Positions 34,565-42,392 of a stretch of DNA of 64,000 nt are shown here, piece after piece (position 1 is the stretch's first letter; the number at the start of each line of letters is the position of its first letter). The notes below the pieces were generated by a model. The model worked only from the letters and a program-made list of their open reading frames with translations. It had not been told where the DNA came from and ran no database searches. This stretch comes from DATAJX01 sp036261915. Lineage in GTDB: Bacteria > Pseudomonadota > Alphaproteobacteria > UBA2136 > UBA6156. The DNA is taken from contig DATAJX010000003.1 of assembly GCA_036261915.1 (NCBI GenBank), positions 110,399 to 174,398 on the forward strand. Direction: 5' to 3'. Both the position numbers and the translations under genes were made by a program.

Positions 34565-35572
34565 ATGACGGATAAACAGCCGGTAGGCGTGGTGGGTGCG
34601 GGTGCCTGGGGCACCGCGCTGGCGCAGGCCATGGCCGTGCAGGGCCGCAAGGTGCTGCTGTGGGACCGCGACGACGCCGTGGTGGCCGACCTGAACCGTC
34701 GCCACGAAAACCGCAAGCGCTACCCCACCGTGACGTTGCACGACAATATTTCCGGCTGCGCCAGCCTGGCCGACATGGCCAAGCAGTGCCGGCTGATCAC
34801 CGTGGCGGTGCCCAGCGAGGCCAACACCGCCATTGCCGCGCAGATGAGCGTGCACCTGACCGCCGACCACGTGGTGATACTGGCCAGCAAGGGTTTCCGC
34901 GAAAGCGACGGCGCGCTGCTGAGTACGGTGTGGAAGGAAGCCGCCCGGCAACTGAAGCACATTGCGGTGTTCACTGGCCCCAGTTTTGCGCGCGAACTGC
35001 TGGAGCAGAAGATCACCAGCTGCGTGGTGGCCGCCGAAAGCGCCGCCGTGCGCGAAGAAATTATTGCCTGCTACCCCACGCGCTACGTGCGTTTGTACGA
35101 AAGCGACGACGTGACCGGCGCACAAGTGGGCGGCGCCATTAAAAACATTCTGGCCATTGCCGCCGGCATGCTCGACGGTTTGGGCCTGGGCAACAACGCC
35201 CGTGCCGCCATGCTGACGCGCGGGCTGGTGGAAATGGGCCGCTATGCCAAGGCCCTGGGCGGCAAGGAGATGACCATTTGGGGGTTGAGCGGCATGGGAG
35301 ATTTGCTGCTGACCGCCACCAGCACGCTGAGCCGCAACTACCGCTTCGGGCAGTTGGTGGGGCGCGGCATTCCCAGCGCCGAGGCCAAGCTGCGCATCGG
35401 CACCGTTGAAGGACTGATCGCCGCGCGCATCGTGACCGTGCAGGCGCAGGCCCACGGGCTGGACCTGGCCATTGTGAGCGCGGTCGACGGTATTCTGCAC
35501 GGCGACGTGACGCCGCTGCGCGCGGTGGAGTATTTGATGCAGCGCCCGCGCACGAAAGAGTTTGCGGCATGA
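34565..35572 (+). CDS. gpsA: Glycerol-3-phosphate dehydrogenase [NAD(P)+]
   Basis: Makes sn-glycerol 3-phosphate from dihydroxyacetone phosphate for phospholipid synthesis. The 335-residue protein has GVVGAGAWGTALA (about residues 7-19; Rossmann nucleotide fold), ILASKGF, FTGPSFARELL, and the catalytic-Lys region QVGGAIKNILAIAAG. GLSGMGDLLLTATSTLSRNYRFG is the family's C-terminal signature. The ATG at 34565 is chosen since the extra 43 residues from 34436 have no family match. Its stop overlaps the ATG of the next gene. Confidence 0.97.
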   Translation: MTDKQPVGVVGAGAWGTALAQAMAVQGRKVLLWDRDDAVVADLNRRHENRKRYPTVTLHDNISGCASLADMAKQCRLITVAVPSEANTAIAAQMSVHLTADHVVILASKGFRESDGALLSTVWKEAARQLKHIAVFTGPSFARELLEQKITSCVVAAESAAVREEIIACYPTRYVRLYESDDVTGAQVGGAIKNILAIAAGMLDGLGLGNNARAAMLTRGLVEMGRYAKALGGKEMTIWGLSGMGDLLLTATSTLSRNYRFGQLVGRGIPSAEAKLRIGTVEGLIAARIVTVQAQAHGLDLAIVSAVDGILHGDVTPLRAVEYLMQRPRTKEFAA

Positions 35573-36723
35573 AGTTTGTCATGGCCTTGCTGGTGCTGGT
35601 GGGGCTAACCGCCACTGCCCACGCCAAGGTGCTGCCGCCGCGCGATGCGCCCGTGGCCGCCGAGTTGCCGCTGTTCACCGATATCCCCACCGCCGAGAAC
35701 ATCCGCACCGGCACGGTGACGGCCGAGCTGGGTTTGCTGAGCGAAAACCCCAAGTGGGAGATGCGCAGCACCGCGGTGCCGGTGCTGGTGCGGCTGATAT
35801 CGGACAGCACCGTGCGCATGGCCAAGCCCACCGACAATTTATGGAAACAGGTGAAACCCGCCGAGCCCGCCTACAAGGGCCTGACGCTGCGCCTGCGCAT
35901 GGCCAACGGCCAGCCCATGCAATCGCTGCGGTTTTACAACGGCAAGGTGACCACCGAAAGCGGCCACCTGCTGCTGAACGACCCGGGCCGTTACCTTGAG
36001 TTCTGGCTGTTCGGCACGGCGCGCATCAAGCGCGACCAGGTGCTGGCCGGGCGCGCGCTGCCCATCATCAGCTTCGACCAGTGCCGCATGCTGGGCAACG
36101 CGATCGTGGAAACCACGCCGCGCCAATGCCTGCTGCCTGATAACGGCATCATGCTCGAAACCGACGAAGCGCCCACCTCGCACAGCCTCAAGGCGGTCGA
36201 TTTCGACACCTGCCTGAAGTACGGCCAGTCGCTCATTTACACCTTCCCCCGCCGATGCGTGGCCAAGGGCGGCCGCGTGTTCACCGAGCCGCCGCGCGTG
36301 TACGAGGCCGCCGACGCCATTGGCGTGTCGGTTTCGACCGTGACCGGCGTGAGCGCCACCACGCCCGACCGCAAGGTGAAAAAAGCCAAGGCCGACAAAA
36401 CCGTTTCGGGCACCGAGGTGGTGAGCGGCACCGCCGTGATCGAAGACCGCCCCGGGCTGGGCCTGTACGCCGTCAGCCCGGCCGTGCCGCACGGCGTGAG
36501 CCCGGTTGAGGTGGCGGTGAGCGCGACCGTTCCGGTGAGCCTGTCGATTACCCTCAGCAGCACCGTACCGGTGGTGACTACGCCCACGCTGGTGGTATCG
36601 CCGGTTATGACGATGCCGGTGAGCACGACGGCCGATATCAGCGCCGTGGCACCGGTGGCGGCGGTCACGCCCACGGTGCCCGTATCCAACTTTGAAGTCA
36701 CCCTCGGGCCGGTCAAAAAATAA
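35569..36723 (+). CDS. Exported protein with two Cys-motif repeats and a Thr/Val/Pro-rich tail
   Basis: 384-residue secreted or periplasmic protein with signal peptide MKFVMALLVLVGLTATAHA. A central pair of repeats is visible: FDQCRMLGNAIVETTPRQC (about residues 165-183) and FDTCLKYGQSLIYTFPRRC (about 207-225). Each has the pattern C-x3-G-x(I/L)-x3-x-PR-x-C-x4-G followed by an acidic residue, seen in assorted exported proteins of unknown role. The last 120 residues are low-complexity, rich in Val/Thr/Ser/Pro (VPVSLSITLSSTVPVV..), likely unstructured or wall-associated. It is coupled to gpsA by 4 bases and followed directly by the EVE gene. Confidence 0.65.
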   Translation: MKFVMALLVLVGLTATAHAKVLPPRDAPVAAELPLFTDIPTAENIRTGTVTAELGLLSENPKWEMRSTAVPVLVRLISDSTVRMAKPTDNLWKQVKPAEPAYKGLTLRLRMANGQPMQSLRFYNGKVTTESGHLLLNDPGRYLEFWLFGTARIKRDQVLAGRALPIISFDQCRMLGNAIVETTPRQCLLPDNGIMLETDEAPTSHSLKAVDFDTCLKYGQSLIYTFPRRCVAKGGRVFTEPPRVYEAADAIGVSVSTVTGVSATTPDRKVKKAKADKTVSGTEVVSGTAVIEDRPGLGLYAVSPAVPHGVSPVEVAVSATVPVSLSITLSSTVPVVTTPTLVVSPVMTMPVSTTADISAVAPVAAVTPTVPVSNFEVTLGPVKK

Positions 36724-37157
36724 TGGCGTACTGGCTGCTGAAAAGCGAACCCGAGGTGTTCAGCTTCGATGCGCTGGTGAAGGCGAAAAGCACCAAGTGG
36801 GATGGCGTGCGCAACTACATGGCCCGCAACTTTTTGCGCGACATGCAGCCGGGTGACCTGGCGTTCTACTACCATTCCAACGAAGGGCTCGAGATCGTGG
36901 GCATTGCCGAAATTGCCGCCGCCGCCGAGCCCGACACCACCTTCAAGCCGGAAAAGGGGAAAGAAAACCCGTGGCTGGTGGTAACGGTGAAGCCGGTTAA
37001 AAAGCTGCCCAGGTCGGTTAGCCGTGCGGCCATTTTAAAAGAGCCGAAGTTGAAAGATATGGCATTTGTCAAATACGGGCGGCTGTCGGTTCAGCCGGTG
37101 ACGGCGGCCGAATGGAAGACCGTGTGCGCCATGGGTGGCTTGCCGCAAGGCGCGTAA
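36723..37157 (+). CDS. EVE (PUA-like) domain protein
   Basis: 144-residue single-domain protein. It begins MAYWLLKSEPEVFSFDAL and has WDGVRNYMARNFLRDMQPGDLAFYYHSN and then GLEIVGIAEI, a close match to bacterial EVE proteins (PUA-like fold) that recognise modified nucleotides or DNA/RNA. The ATG overlaps the upstream stop (TAATG). The C-terminal part LKDMAFVKYGRLSVQPVTAAEW is also characteristic. The ligand is unknown; homologues of this length are widespread housekeeping proteins. Confidence 0.93.
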   Translation: MAYWLLKSEPEVFSFDALVKAKSTKWDGVRNYMARNFLRDMQPGDLAFYYHSNEGLEIVGIAEIAAAAEPDTTFKPEKGKENPWLVVTVKPVKKLPRSVSRAAILKEPKLKDMAFVKYGRLSVQPVTAAEWKTVCAMGGLPQGA

Positions 37158-37202
37158 AGGGCTACAACGCGTCACTTCTTTCCTTTTCCGGAGGGCTCCC
37201 TC

Positions 37203-37577
37203 ATGAATACTTCGCTTGCCACCGAAACTTTCGGTGTACCGCCGCTGGCCATATTGCTGGCCAACAGCCCTAAACCCGACACAAGCGCGCAGGAATTCGT
37301 TCGCCTGCTGAACAGCGCCTTTGTGGTGGGTTGCTCGGTCCAGCATGCCGGCCAGATGCTGGCGCTGCTGGGCCAGAACGACGCTGCCGATGTAAAGCAG
37401 GATATCCTGGCAGGATTTTCCTTCCGGCTGCTGGGCTCTGCGCGTAAAACCTATTACCATTATGTGATGCGCCATTCCCGTTCCGAAACGGCGATCGTCA
37501 TCACGGTTGAACGGCAAGGCAAGGCGGTCGTTCTGGTGGAATGGTCGGAGTTTGAATTACCCGTACTCAAAACCTGA
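37203..37577 (+). CDS. Hypothetical protein (124 residues)
   Basis: Soluble protein I do not recognise. A strong ribosome site (TCCGGAGGGCTCCCTC) precedes the ATG at 37203. N-terminal half: ETFGVPPLAILLANSPKPDTSAQEFVRLLNSAF; the C-terminal half is beta-rich (TAIVITVERQGKAVVLVEWSEFELPVL). No membrane segment. It is probably its own transcription unit, ended by a strong terminator. Confidence 0.6.
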   Translation: MNTSLATETFGVPPLAILLANSPKPDTSAQEFVRLLNSAFVVGCSVQHAGQMLALLGQNDAADVKQDILAGFSFRLLGSARKTYYHYVMRHSRSETAIVITVERQGKAVVLVEWSEFELPVLKT

Positions 37578-37608
37578 AAAAAAGCCCGGACATTGTCCGG
37601 GCTTTTTT
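37577..37608. terminator. Bidirectional rho-independent terminator
   Basis: AAAAAAAGCCCGGAC-ATT-GTCCGGGCTTTTTT, a long perfect stem directly after the stop of the gene at 37203 and before the stop of the convergent Bax-inhibitor gene. Confidence 0.9.
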
Positions 37609-37619
37609 GCGTTGCCGCG

Positions 37620-38324
37620 TTAGTCGCGGCGCACGCCGATGAGGCTGAGCAGCTGGATGAACATGTTCAGGAAGTTGATGTACAGGCTGGTGGCGTTGAG
37701 TATCGCCAGGCGCGAGCGCATCAGCTCGTTGCCGCCGTACATGGCAAAGGTTTCCTTGATCTGGTTCACGTTATAGGCCGTAAGTGCGGCAAACAGCGGC
37801 ACCGCGATGATGCTGATGACGGTTTGCAAACCGGCCAGCGGGCTGCCGAACAGCGCAAAGCCCAGGTTAATGAGCATGGCGCCCAGCAGGCCCCATACGC
37901 CCATCATCAAAAATGTGCCCCAGCCGGAAAGGCTCTTGTTGGTCACGTAGCCATACAGGCTGGCGCCGGCAAACATGACCGCCGCCACACCAAACGCGGT
38001 GGCGATGCTGGCGCCGGTGTAAACCAGCATCAACGGGGCCAGACTGAAGCCGGTGAGCGCGCTGAAGGCGGCGAATACGCCCAGCGCCACGGCGGGCTGC
38101 AGGCTGAAAACGATGCGGTGCATGAAGAACCCGAAGGCCAGCCACACCAGCATGAAAACCAGGTTGCCCTTGATGGCCACCTGCAGCAGCGCGGGGCTGT
38201 TGACGGTGAGCCAGGCCACGATGCCCGAAAGGCCGACGCCGCCGGCCATGTAATTGAAAACTTGCGACAAGTGCCGCGCGACCGCGGTTTCGCGGGTATT
38301 GGCGGTTGCATTACGTAATGCCAT
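37620..38324 (-). CDS. Bax inhibitor-1/YccA family membrane protein
   Basis: 234-residue integral membrane protein with about seven transmembrane helices. Family pattern: N-terminal FNYMAGGVGLSGIVAWL, then ALGVFAAFSALTGFSLAPLMLVYTGASIATAFGVAAVMFAGASLYGY, with the C-terminal ALTAYNVNQIKETF and FLNMFIQLLSL typical of BI-1 proteins. Homologues are calcium-leak channels or associate with FtsH; the role here is inferred only from family. Single gene with a shared terminator downstream. Confidence 0.93.
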   Translation of the reverse strand: MALRNATANTRETAVARHLSQVFNYMAGGVGLSGIVAWLTVNSPALLQVAIKGNLVFMLVWLAFGFFMHRIVFSLQPAVALGVFAAFSALTGFSLAPLMLVYTGASIATAFGVAAVMFAGASLYGYVTNKSLSGWGTFLMMGVWGLLGAMLINLGFALFGSPLAGLQTVISIIAVPLFAALTAYNVNQIKETFAMYGGNELMRSRLAILNATSLYINFLNMFIQLLSLIGVRRD

Positions 38325-38481
38325 GTTCTTTCTCCTCTATCCCCGGGCCTTATGGTGGCCGGGATAAGCGCATCCTAGCGCCCGCCAAGGGGGGGTCAAG
38401 CAAAACACGACACAACGTAACCGATTGTTTAGGTTTATAAAAAACCTGTAAAAATCCAGCCCGGTTTTTGGTAGCGTTTAG

Positions 38482-39924
38482 TTAGCTTAACTTCTGGTTA
38501 AAGGTGCCCACTTCGGGGTGCTGGGCCAGCAGGCCTTCGATAAAGGCGAACATGGCGTTGCGGTGGGCGGCGCTTACCGGGCTTTCGACCACCACCACCA
38601 GTTCGGGCTTGTTGCTGCTGGCGCGGATGAGGCCCCACGTGCCGTCTGCCACCGTAAAGCGCACGCCGTTGACGGTGACGATGCCGGTGATCTTTTGCCC
38701 GATGATATCGGTGAGCGCTTTTACCTTTCCGCTCAGGGCCTCCACCACGCCGTACTTTTTATCGTCGTCGCAGTGTGGCGCCATGGTGGGGCTGCCAAAG
38801 GTTTGCGGCAGGGTGGCGGCTAAATCGGCAAGGCTTTTGCCCGGGTTGTTTTCCAGCAGGTCGAGCACGGCGATGGCGCTGACCAGCGCGTCGTCGTAGC
38901 CCAGCCCGTAGGGTTGGTTGAAAAAGTAGTGGCCCGATTTTTCGAACCCGGCGATGGCGCCCAGTTCGGCGGTGCGGCGCTTGATGTAGCTGTGGCCGGT
39001 CTTCCAGTATTCGGTTTTGGCGTTGTGCTGCTTTAAAAGGGGGTCGATGGCGTAGATGCCGGTGCTTTTCACGTCGACCACGAACGTGCTGCCGGGGTGC
39101 GCCGCCGCAATGTTGCGGGCAATGAGCACGCCCAGCTTGTCGGCAAACAGTTCTTCGCCATTGTTCATCACCACGCCGCAGCGGTCGCCATCGCCATCAA
39201 ACCCCAGCGCCAGGTCGGCGCCGTGTTCGCGCACCTGCGCGGCCATGTCGTGCAGCATGGTTAAATCTTCGGGGTTGGGGTTGTAGTGGGGAAAGCTGTG
39301 GTCGAGGCCGCAGTAGCGCTCGATCACCTCAACACCCAGCGCGCGCAGGGCCTCGGGCGCAAAGGCGCCGGCGGTGCCGTTGCCGCAGGCCACGATGGCC
39401 TTGATCTTGCGTGTGTACGGCCCGCGCTTGATGTTGTGTGCCAGGTAGCGCGCGGCAAAATCTTCCACCTGCACCAGCTTGCCGCCGCTGCGCGGTTCGC
39501 CCTCGCCGTTCAGCGTTATATCGCGCAGGCGGCCCATTTCGTCGGGCCCGAAGGTCAGCGGTTTTTCCATGCCCATCTTCACACCGGTCCAGCCGTTCTC
39601 GTTGTGGCTGGCGGTGCACATGGCCACGCAGGGGATGTTCAGCGCAAACTGCGCATAGTAGGCCATGGGCGTCACGGCCAGCCCGATATCGTGCACCTCG
39701 ATGCCGCCGGCCAGCAGGCCTTTGATGAGCGCGTTCTTCACGCTTTCGGAATAACTGCGGTAATCGTGGCCGGTGACTAGTTTAGGCTCGATGCCGCGTT
39801 CATGTATCAGCGTGGCCAGTGCCAGCCCCAGCGCTTCGGCGCCCTCGAGGTCGAGTTCCTTGTTCAGCAGCCAGCGGGCGTCGTATTCACGGAAACCGTT
39901 TTTAGTGATCAGCATGGGTGCCAT
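38482..39924 (-). CDS. Phosphomannomutase/phosphoglucomutase (AlgC/ManB type)
   Basis: 480-residue alpha-D-phosphohexomutase interconverting hexose 1- and 6-phosphates for envelope polysaccharide precursors. It starts ITKNGFREYDARW and has the active-site serine motif MCTASHNENGW (Ser about 106), the metal loop GFDGDGDRCGVV, and the sugar-specificity loop with GHYFFNQPYGLGYDDAL. The C-terminal phosphate-binding loop reads WGLIRASSNKPELVVVVES. A start at 39924 or 39915; both overlap the end of the nadD-like gene, so the two are coupled. PMM and PGM activities cannot be told apart from sequence. Confidence 0.93.
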   Translation of the reverse strand: MAPMLITKNGFREYDARWLLNKELDLEGAEALGLALATLIHERGIEPKLVTGHDYRSYSESVKNALIKGLLAGGIEVHDIGLAVTPMAYYAQFALNIPCVAMCTASHNENGWTGVKMGMEKPLTFGPDEMGRLRDITLNGEGEPRSGGKLVQVEDFAARYLAHNIKRGPYTRKIKAIVACGNGTAGAFAPEALRALGVEVIERYCGLDHSFPHYNPNPEDLTMLHDMAAQVREHGADLALGFDGDGDRCGVVMNNGEELFADKLGVLIARNIAAAHPGSTFVVDVKSTGIYAIDPLLKQHNAKTEYWKTGHSYIKRRTAELGAIAGFEKSGHYFFNQPYGLGYDDALVSAIAVLDLLENNPGKSLADLAATLPQTFGSPTMAPHCDDDKKYGVVEALSGKVKALTDIIGQKITGIVTVNGVRFTVADGTWGLIRASSNKPELVVVVESPVSAAHRNAMFAFIEGLLAQHPEVGTFNQKLS

Positions 39925-40864
39925 AAAGGCCGTTACGCGTCATATAGTCAAGTTGTTCGGCGGTCAGACCCGCAGGCGTTTGCCCGACCGCCAGTTGCTG
40001 GCGGATGTGGGTGGAGCTGATCTCCATCAGCGTCGACGGATACACCGCCCAGCGCCCGCGCGGCACCACGCTGGATTTTCGGAAAAAAAGGTTCTGCAAA
40101 GCCTTGGCGGCGGGGGCATCGGTCAGGTCGGTGGCCAGGTCGGGTCGGGGCATCACCAAGACGCCTGCGTGCTGCAGGCATTTTTCAAAACCACCCCAGG
40201 TGTGGAAACCCTTGGTGGGATGCGCCCAGCTGTCGGCGCCCATCACAAAGGTGAAGTTGTGCTGCGGGTGCAGGCGGGCCAGCTGCTGCAGCCATTCGTA
40301 GGTGCGGTCGTGCTCGTGCTGAATGGCCATGTGGGCTTCGGTGTCGTCCAGCCGCAGATTCGGCACGTCCTTTATCAATAGCCGCGCCAGTGCCGCGCGA
40401 TGGGCGTAGGGCGCCAGCGTGGCGGCGGGCTTGAACTCCTGCTCGGGCGCGATGCTCCACCACACCTCGCCATAGCCTAGCTCCAGCAGCGCCGTGCTTA
40501 TGGCCAGGTGCCCGGCATGCGGCGGGTTGGCGCTGAGGCCCAGCAGCGCAATGTTTTGCGCCGGCGCGGGTTTGGCGGCGGTTTCGGCAATGTCGGCACG
40601 GTAGTGCGCCAGCCATTGGTCGGTGTGGCGCAGGGCATCGGGCAGCAGGTAAAAGCGGTAAAATTTACCCTGCCGCTGGGCCTCCACCAGCCCGGCGCGC
40701 TGCAATACGTGCAGGTGCTTGCTCACCGCCGCCAGCGACATGGTGGGGAACAACCCCGCCAGTTGCCCCACCACCATCGGTTTTTGGGCCAAATGGCGCA
40801 AAACGGCCCGCCGGGTGGGGTCGGCCAGCGCGGCAAACAGGCGGTCAAGGTCGTACAGCATCAT
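39902..40864 (-). CDS. ArsR-type HTH fused to NadD-like nicotinate-nucleotide adenylyltransferase
   Basis: 320-residue two-domain protein. Residues about 4-90 form an ArsR-family winged helix: LDRLFAALADPTRRAVLRHLAQ, then LFPTMSLAAVSKHLHVLQRAGLVEAQRQGKFYRFYL. Residues about 103-320 form a nucleotidyltransferase: ALLGLSANPPHAGHLAIS (the GxxNPxHxGH motif), VMGADSWAHPTKGF, RPDL, and near the end ISSTHIRQQLAVG (SSTxIR). This makes NaMN adenylyltransferase (NadD) the likely activity, with a DNA-binding domain in the same chain, an arrangement reminiscent of NadR but with an unrelated HTH. It overlaps the mutase gene downstream. Start MM at 40864/40861; the 16 residues from 40912 do not fit the HTH. 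Confidence 0.85.
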   Translation of the reverse strand: MMLYDLDRLFAALADPTRRAVLRHLAQKPMVVGQLAGLFPTMSLAAVSKHLHVLQRAGLVEAQRQGKFYRFYLLPDALRHTDQWLAHYRADIAETAAKPAPAQNIALLGLSANPPHAGHLAISTALLELGYGEVWWSIAPEQEFKPAATLAPYAHRAALARLLIKDVPNLRLDDTEAHMAIQHEHDRTYEWLQQLARLHPQHNFTFVMGADSWAHPTKGFHTWGGFEKCLQHAGVLVMPRPDLATDLTDAPAAKALQNLFFRKSSVVPRGRWAVYPSTLMEISSTHIRQQLAVGQTPAGLTAEQLDYMTRNGLYGTHADH

Positions 40865-40897
40865 TAAACCATATGGTTGAATAAATATGTGGTGCAA

Positions 40898-40924
40898 TAA
40901 AAAAGAGGCCAAAAGCCTCTTTTT
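40898..40924 (-). terminator. Terminator next to the displaced tRNA-Thr 3' fragment
   Basis: AAAAGAGGC-CAAAA-GCCTCTTTT. It lies 3 bases beyond the 3' end of the tRNA-Thr fragment at 40927-40972, in the position expected for the original terminator of the tRNA gene before the island split them. Confidence 0.75.
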
Positions 40925-40926
40925 AC

Positions 40927-40972
40927 TGGTGCCGACGATCGGAATCGAACCAACGACCTACGCATTACGAAT
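40927..40972 (-). repeat. Island end (att): displaced 3' half of tRNA-Thr
   Basis: 46 bases from the anticodon loop through the CCA of a tRNA-Thr gene, matching 51919-51964 at 43 of 46 positions. The three differences fall in the T-stem (positions 51, 52 and 62), and the 52/62 pair changes together (G-C here, T-A in the intact gene). Sequence beyond 40972 is unrelated to the tRNA. It is the far attachment site of the element, on the same strand as the intact tRNA. Confidence 0.85.
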
Positions 40973-41116
40973 TTTCGGTATTTGAGTTATAGAGAGTAGC
41001 CCAGAGTATAAATACTATTGTTTACATAAAGTTAGACCTTTATTTTGTACTCTAGCTCGTCTTAGATTCCTTCCAATGCTTAACCTCAACTGTCCCAAAA
41101 CTGTCCCCGGTGTCCA

Positions 41117-41218
41117 ATGGCGGTAATTGAACCCCGCACAGGTAAGGGCAGTGGAACGGTTTATCGGGTTAAGATTCGGCTGAAGGGCCACAAAAGTATC
41201 TCCAATACAAGCAATTGA
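41117..41218 (+). pseudogene. Tyrosine integrase, N-terminal remnant
   Basis: 33 codons reading MAVIEPRTGKGSGTVYRVKI then RLKGHKS before a TGA. This is the characteristic start of phage-type integrases (arm-binding domain), which would normally continue with an aromatic-rich strand and DAKRW. The catalytic Arg/His/Tyr domain is absent from the window. It lies 145 bases from the att repeat, as expected for an integrase gene. Confidence 0.65.
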
Positions 41219-41361
41219 TGGCGGAAGGCTATAAATACGAGGCAGCGGTTACGCTGATTTCTGAAGAGACAGGCCGCAGTGTTCAGAATGTAAAACGGCT
41301 GGTAGCAAAAAAGCTGCCCGTTCGTATTGAGGCTGGTACCGAAGAAGAGGACGCCCATTAA
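41218..41361 (+). CDS. Small ORF, possible HTH fragment
   Basis: 47-codon frame whose ATG overlaps the TGA of the integrase remnant (TGATG). The product has EAAVTLISEETGRSVQNVKRLVAKK, a plausible helix-turn-helix, and an acidic end. The same frame is open for 16 codons upstream of the ATG, so it may be the tail of a decayed gene. No family recognised. Confidence 0.3.
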   Translation: MAEGYKYEAAVTLISEETGRSVQNVKRLVAKKLPVRIEAGTEEEDAH

Positions 41362-41998
41362 ATACCATCACTTTTAAGTTCTATATAAGATGTGAGGCAT
41401 CAAATTACCAGTAGAGACAGCGCTGCCGCTTCGTAGCGACACAGCCGGTGTGGCCACATAGCAGCATAAAAATGCCGGATTTCCGAGGAAAAACTCACTT
41501 TGGGTATGCCTAAATACTATCAAAAATTATTAGTAGCGCTAGCAGCATTAGGGGCATCTGTAGTTAGGATAAGCGCTCAATTAGACGGTTAGTATAGCCG
41601 TTGTGAGACGGCGCAGCGTATTCGCTTGCGCTATTATATTCCGCCGCCTCCCCAACCTGAGTTGGAGGGCAGCACAAAGGTTACGGCCGGTGCTTACAGC
41701 CGCTCACAAGGGGCTAGACACCCCACGCCTTTTCAGGCGCGGTCGGATTAAAGCATACAGGGTATGTTTCGGCAATTTTCCAATAGGGCTTTCAGGGGTC
41801 GAATGTCCCGTCAGTGGCCCACGGCGGCATCGGAACTATGCCGAAGTGAAGCGGGAGGCCGCGTCGGACCCTTTCGGCCGACGCATTGCTAGGGCGTAGG
41901 AATATTTCAAAATATGCGAAACCCCTGCTGATGCATGAAAGAAACAGACTAAACCAAACCGTATTGCTAAATAAGCGCTAATCGAATAGGTTGGGCCC
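41362..41998. other. Decayed region between integrase remnant and czc genes
   Basis: About 640 bases with no supported gene. Short frames exist on both strands but lack ribosome sites and coherent products. It contains one copy of a 17-bp repeat at 41881-41897 and a GC-rich patch (41830-41890) followed by AT-rich sequence leading to the czc operon, where its promoter should lie. Confidence 0.45.
41881..41897 (+). repeat. 17-bp direct repeat, left border of the czc module
   Basis: ACGCATTGCTAGGGCGT; the second copy at 48736-48752 differs at one base. The pair encloses all metal-efflux genes and nothing else. Confidence 0.6.
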
Positions 41999-42319
41999 AT
42001 GAGGCGCCTGGTTGCCATGCTGTTGATGATCGCGTTCGCTTGGGGCGGCGTGGTGACGTCTATCCATGCGGGTACTTTGTGCGACGATAGTACTGTCGCC
42101 GTTTCTGTGGCCCATGATGGTTCCAACGCCGACGATCAGACTACCGACGCTCCGCAGAAGCATCACTGCGCCCCGGCCTGCCATGTGAGCGCTGCTCTGC
42201 CTGCTCTGCTTTGGGTGGAGCCTGCCCCCTCTACCGTAAGCGAGAGCCCTCGACTTTCAGTGACTGCTTCTGTCGGTCACGTGGGCGCCGTTCCCACCCC
42301 TCCGCCCAGTATCGCCTAA
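41999..42319 (+). CDS. Small exported Cys/His protein of the czc module (CzcI-like)
   Basis: 106-residue periplasmic protein. Residues 1-24 are a signal peptide (MRRLVAMLLMIAFAWGGVVTSIHA); the middle carries DAPQKHHCAPACHVS, a His/Cys cluster that could bind a metal ion. Position as first gene of a czcCBA operon, size and HHC..C..H motif resemble the CzcI/CnrI-type small proteins that open such operons, which may tune metal sensing. Overall similarity is low, so the name is tentative. The stop codon falls inside the left core of an inverted repeat. Confidence 0.6.
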   Translation: MRRLVAMLLMIAFAWGGVVTSIHAGTLCDDSTVAVSVAHDGSNADDQTTDAPQKHHCAPACHVSAALPALLWVEPAPSTVSESPRLSVTASVGHVGAVPTPPPSIA

Positions 42320-42387
42320 CTCACCGCGCCTTCTGGCGCATTGGCCGCTTTGCGGCAGGTCCTTCTTATGGATAATCAAGTTAGGCG
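42313..42387. repeat. Inverted repeat with attC-like core sites between the first two czc genes
   Basis: GCCTAAC at 42313-42319 and GTTAGGC at 42381-42387 are exact inverse complements (9 bp with flanks), enclosing two small perfect hairpins, GCGCC-TTCT-GGCGC and GCCGC-TTT-GCGGC. The outer cores match integron attC consensus (RYYYAAC/GTTRRRY), but the usual inner L boxes are not evident. It could instead be a structured leader controlling the downstream genes. Confidence 0.35.
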
Positions 42388-42392
42388 AATAA

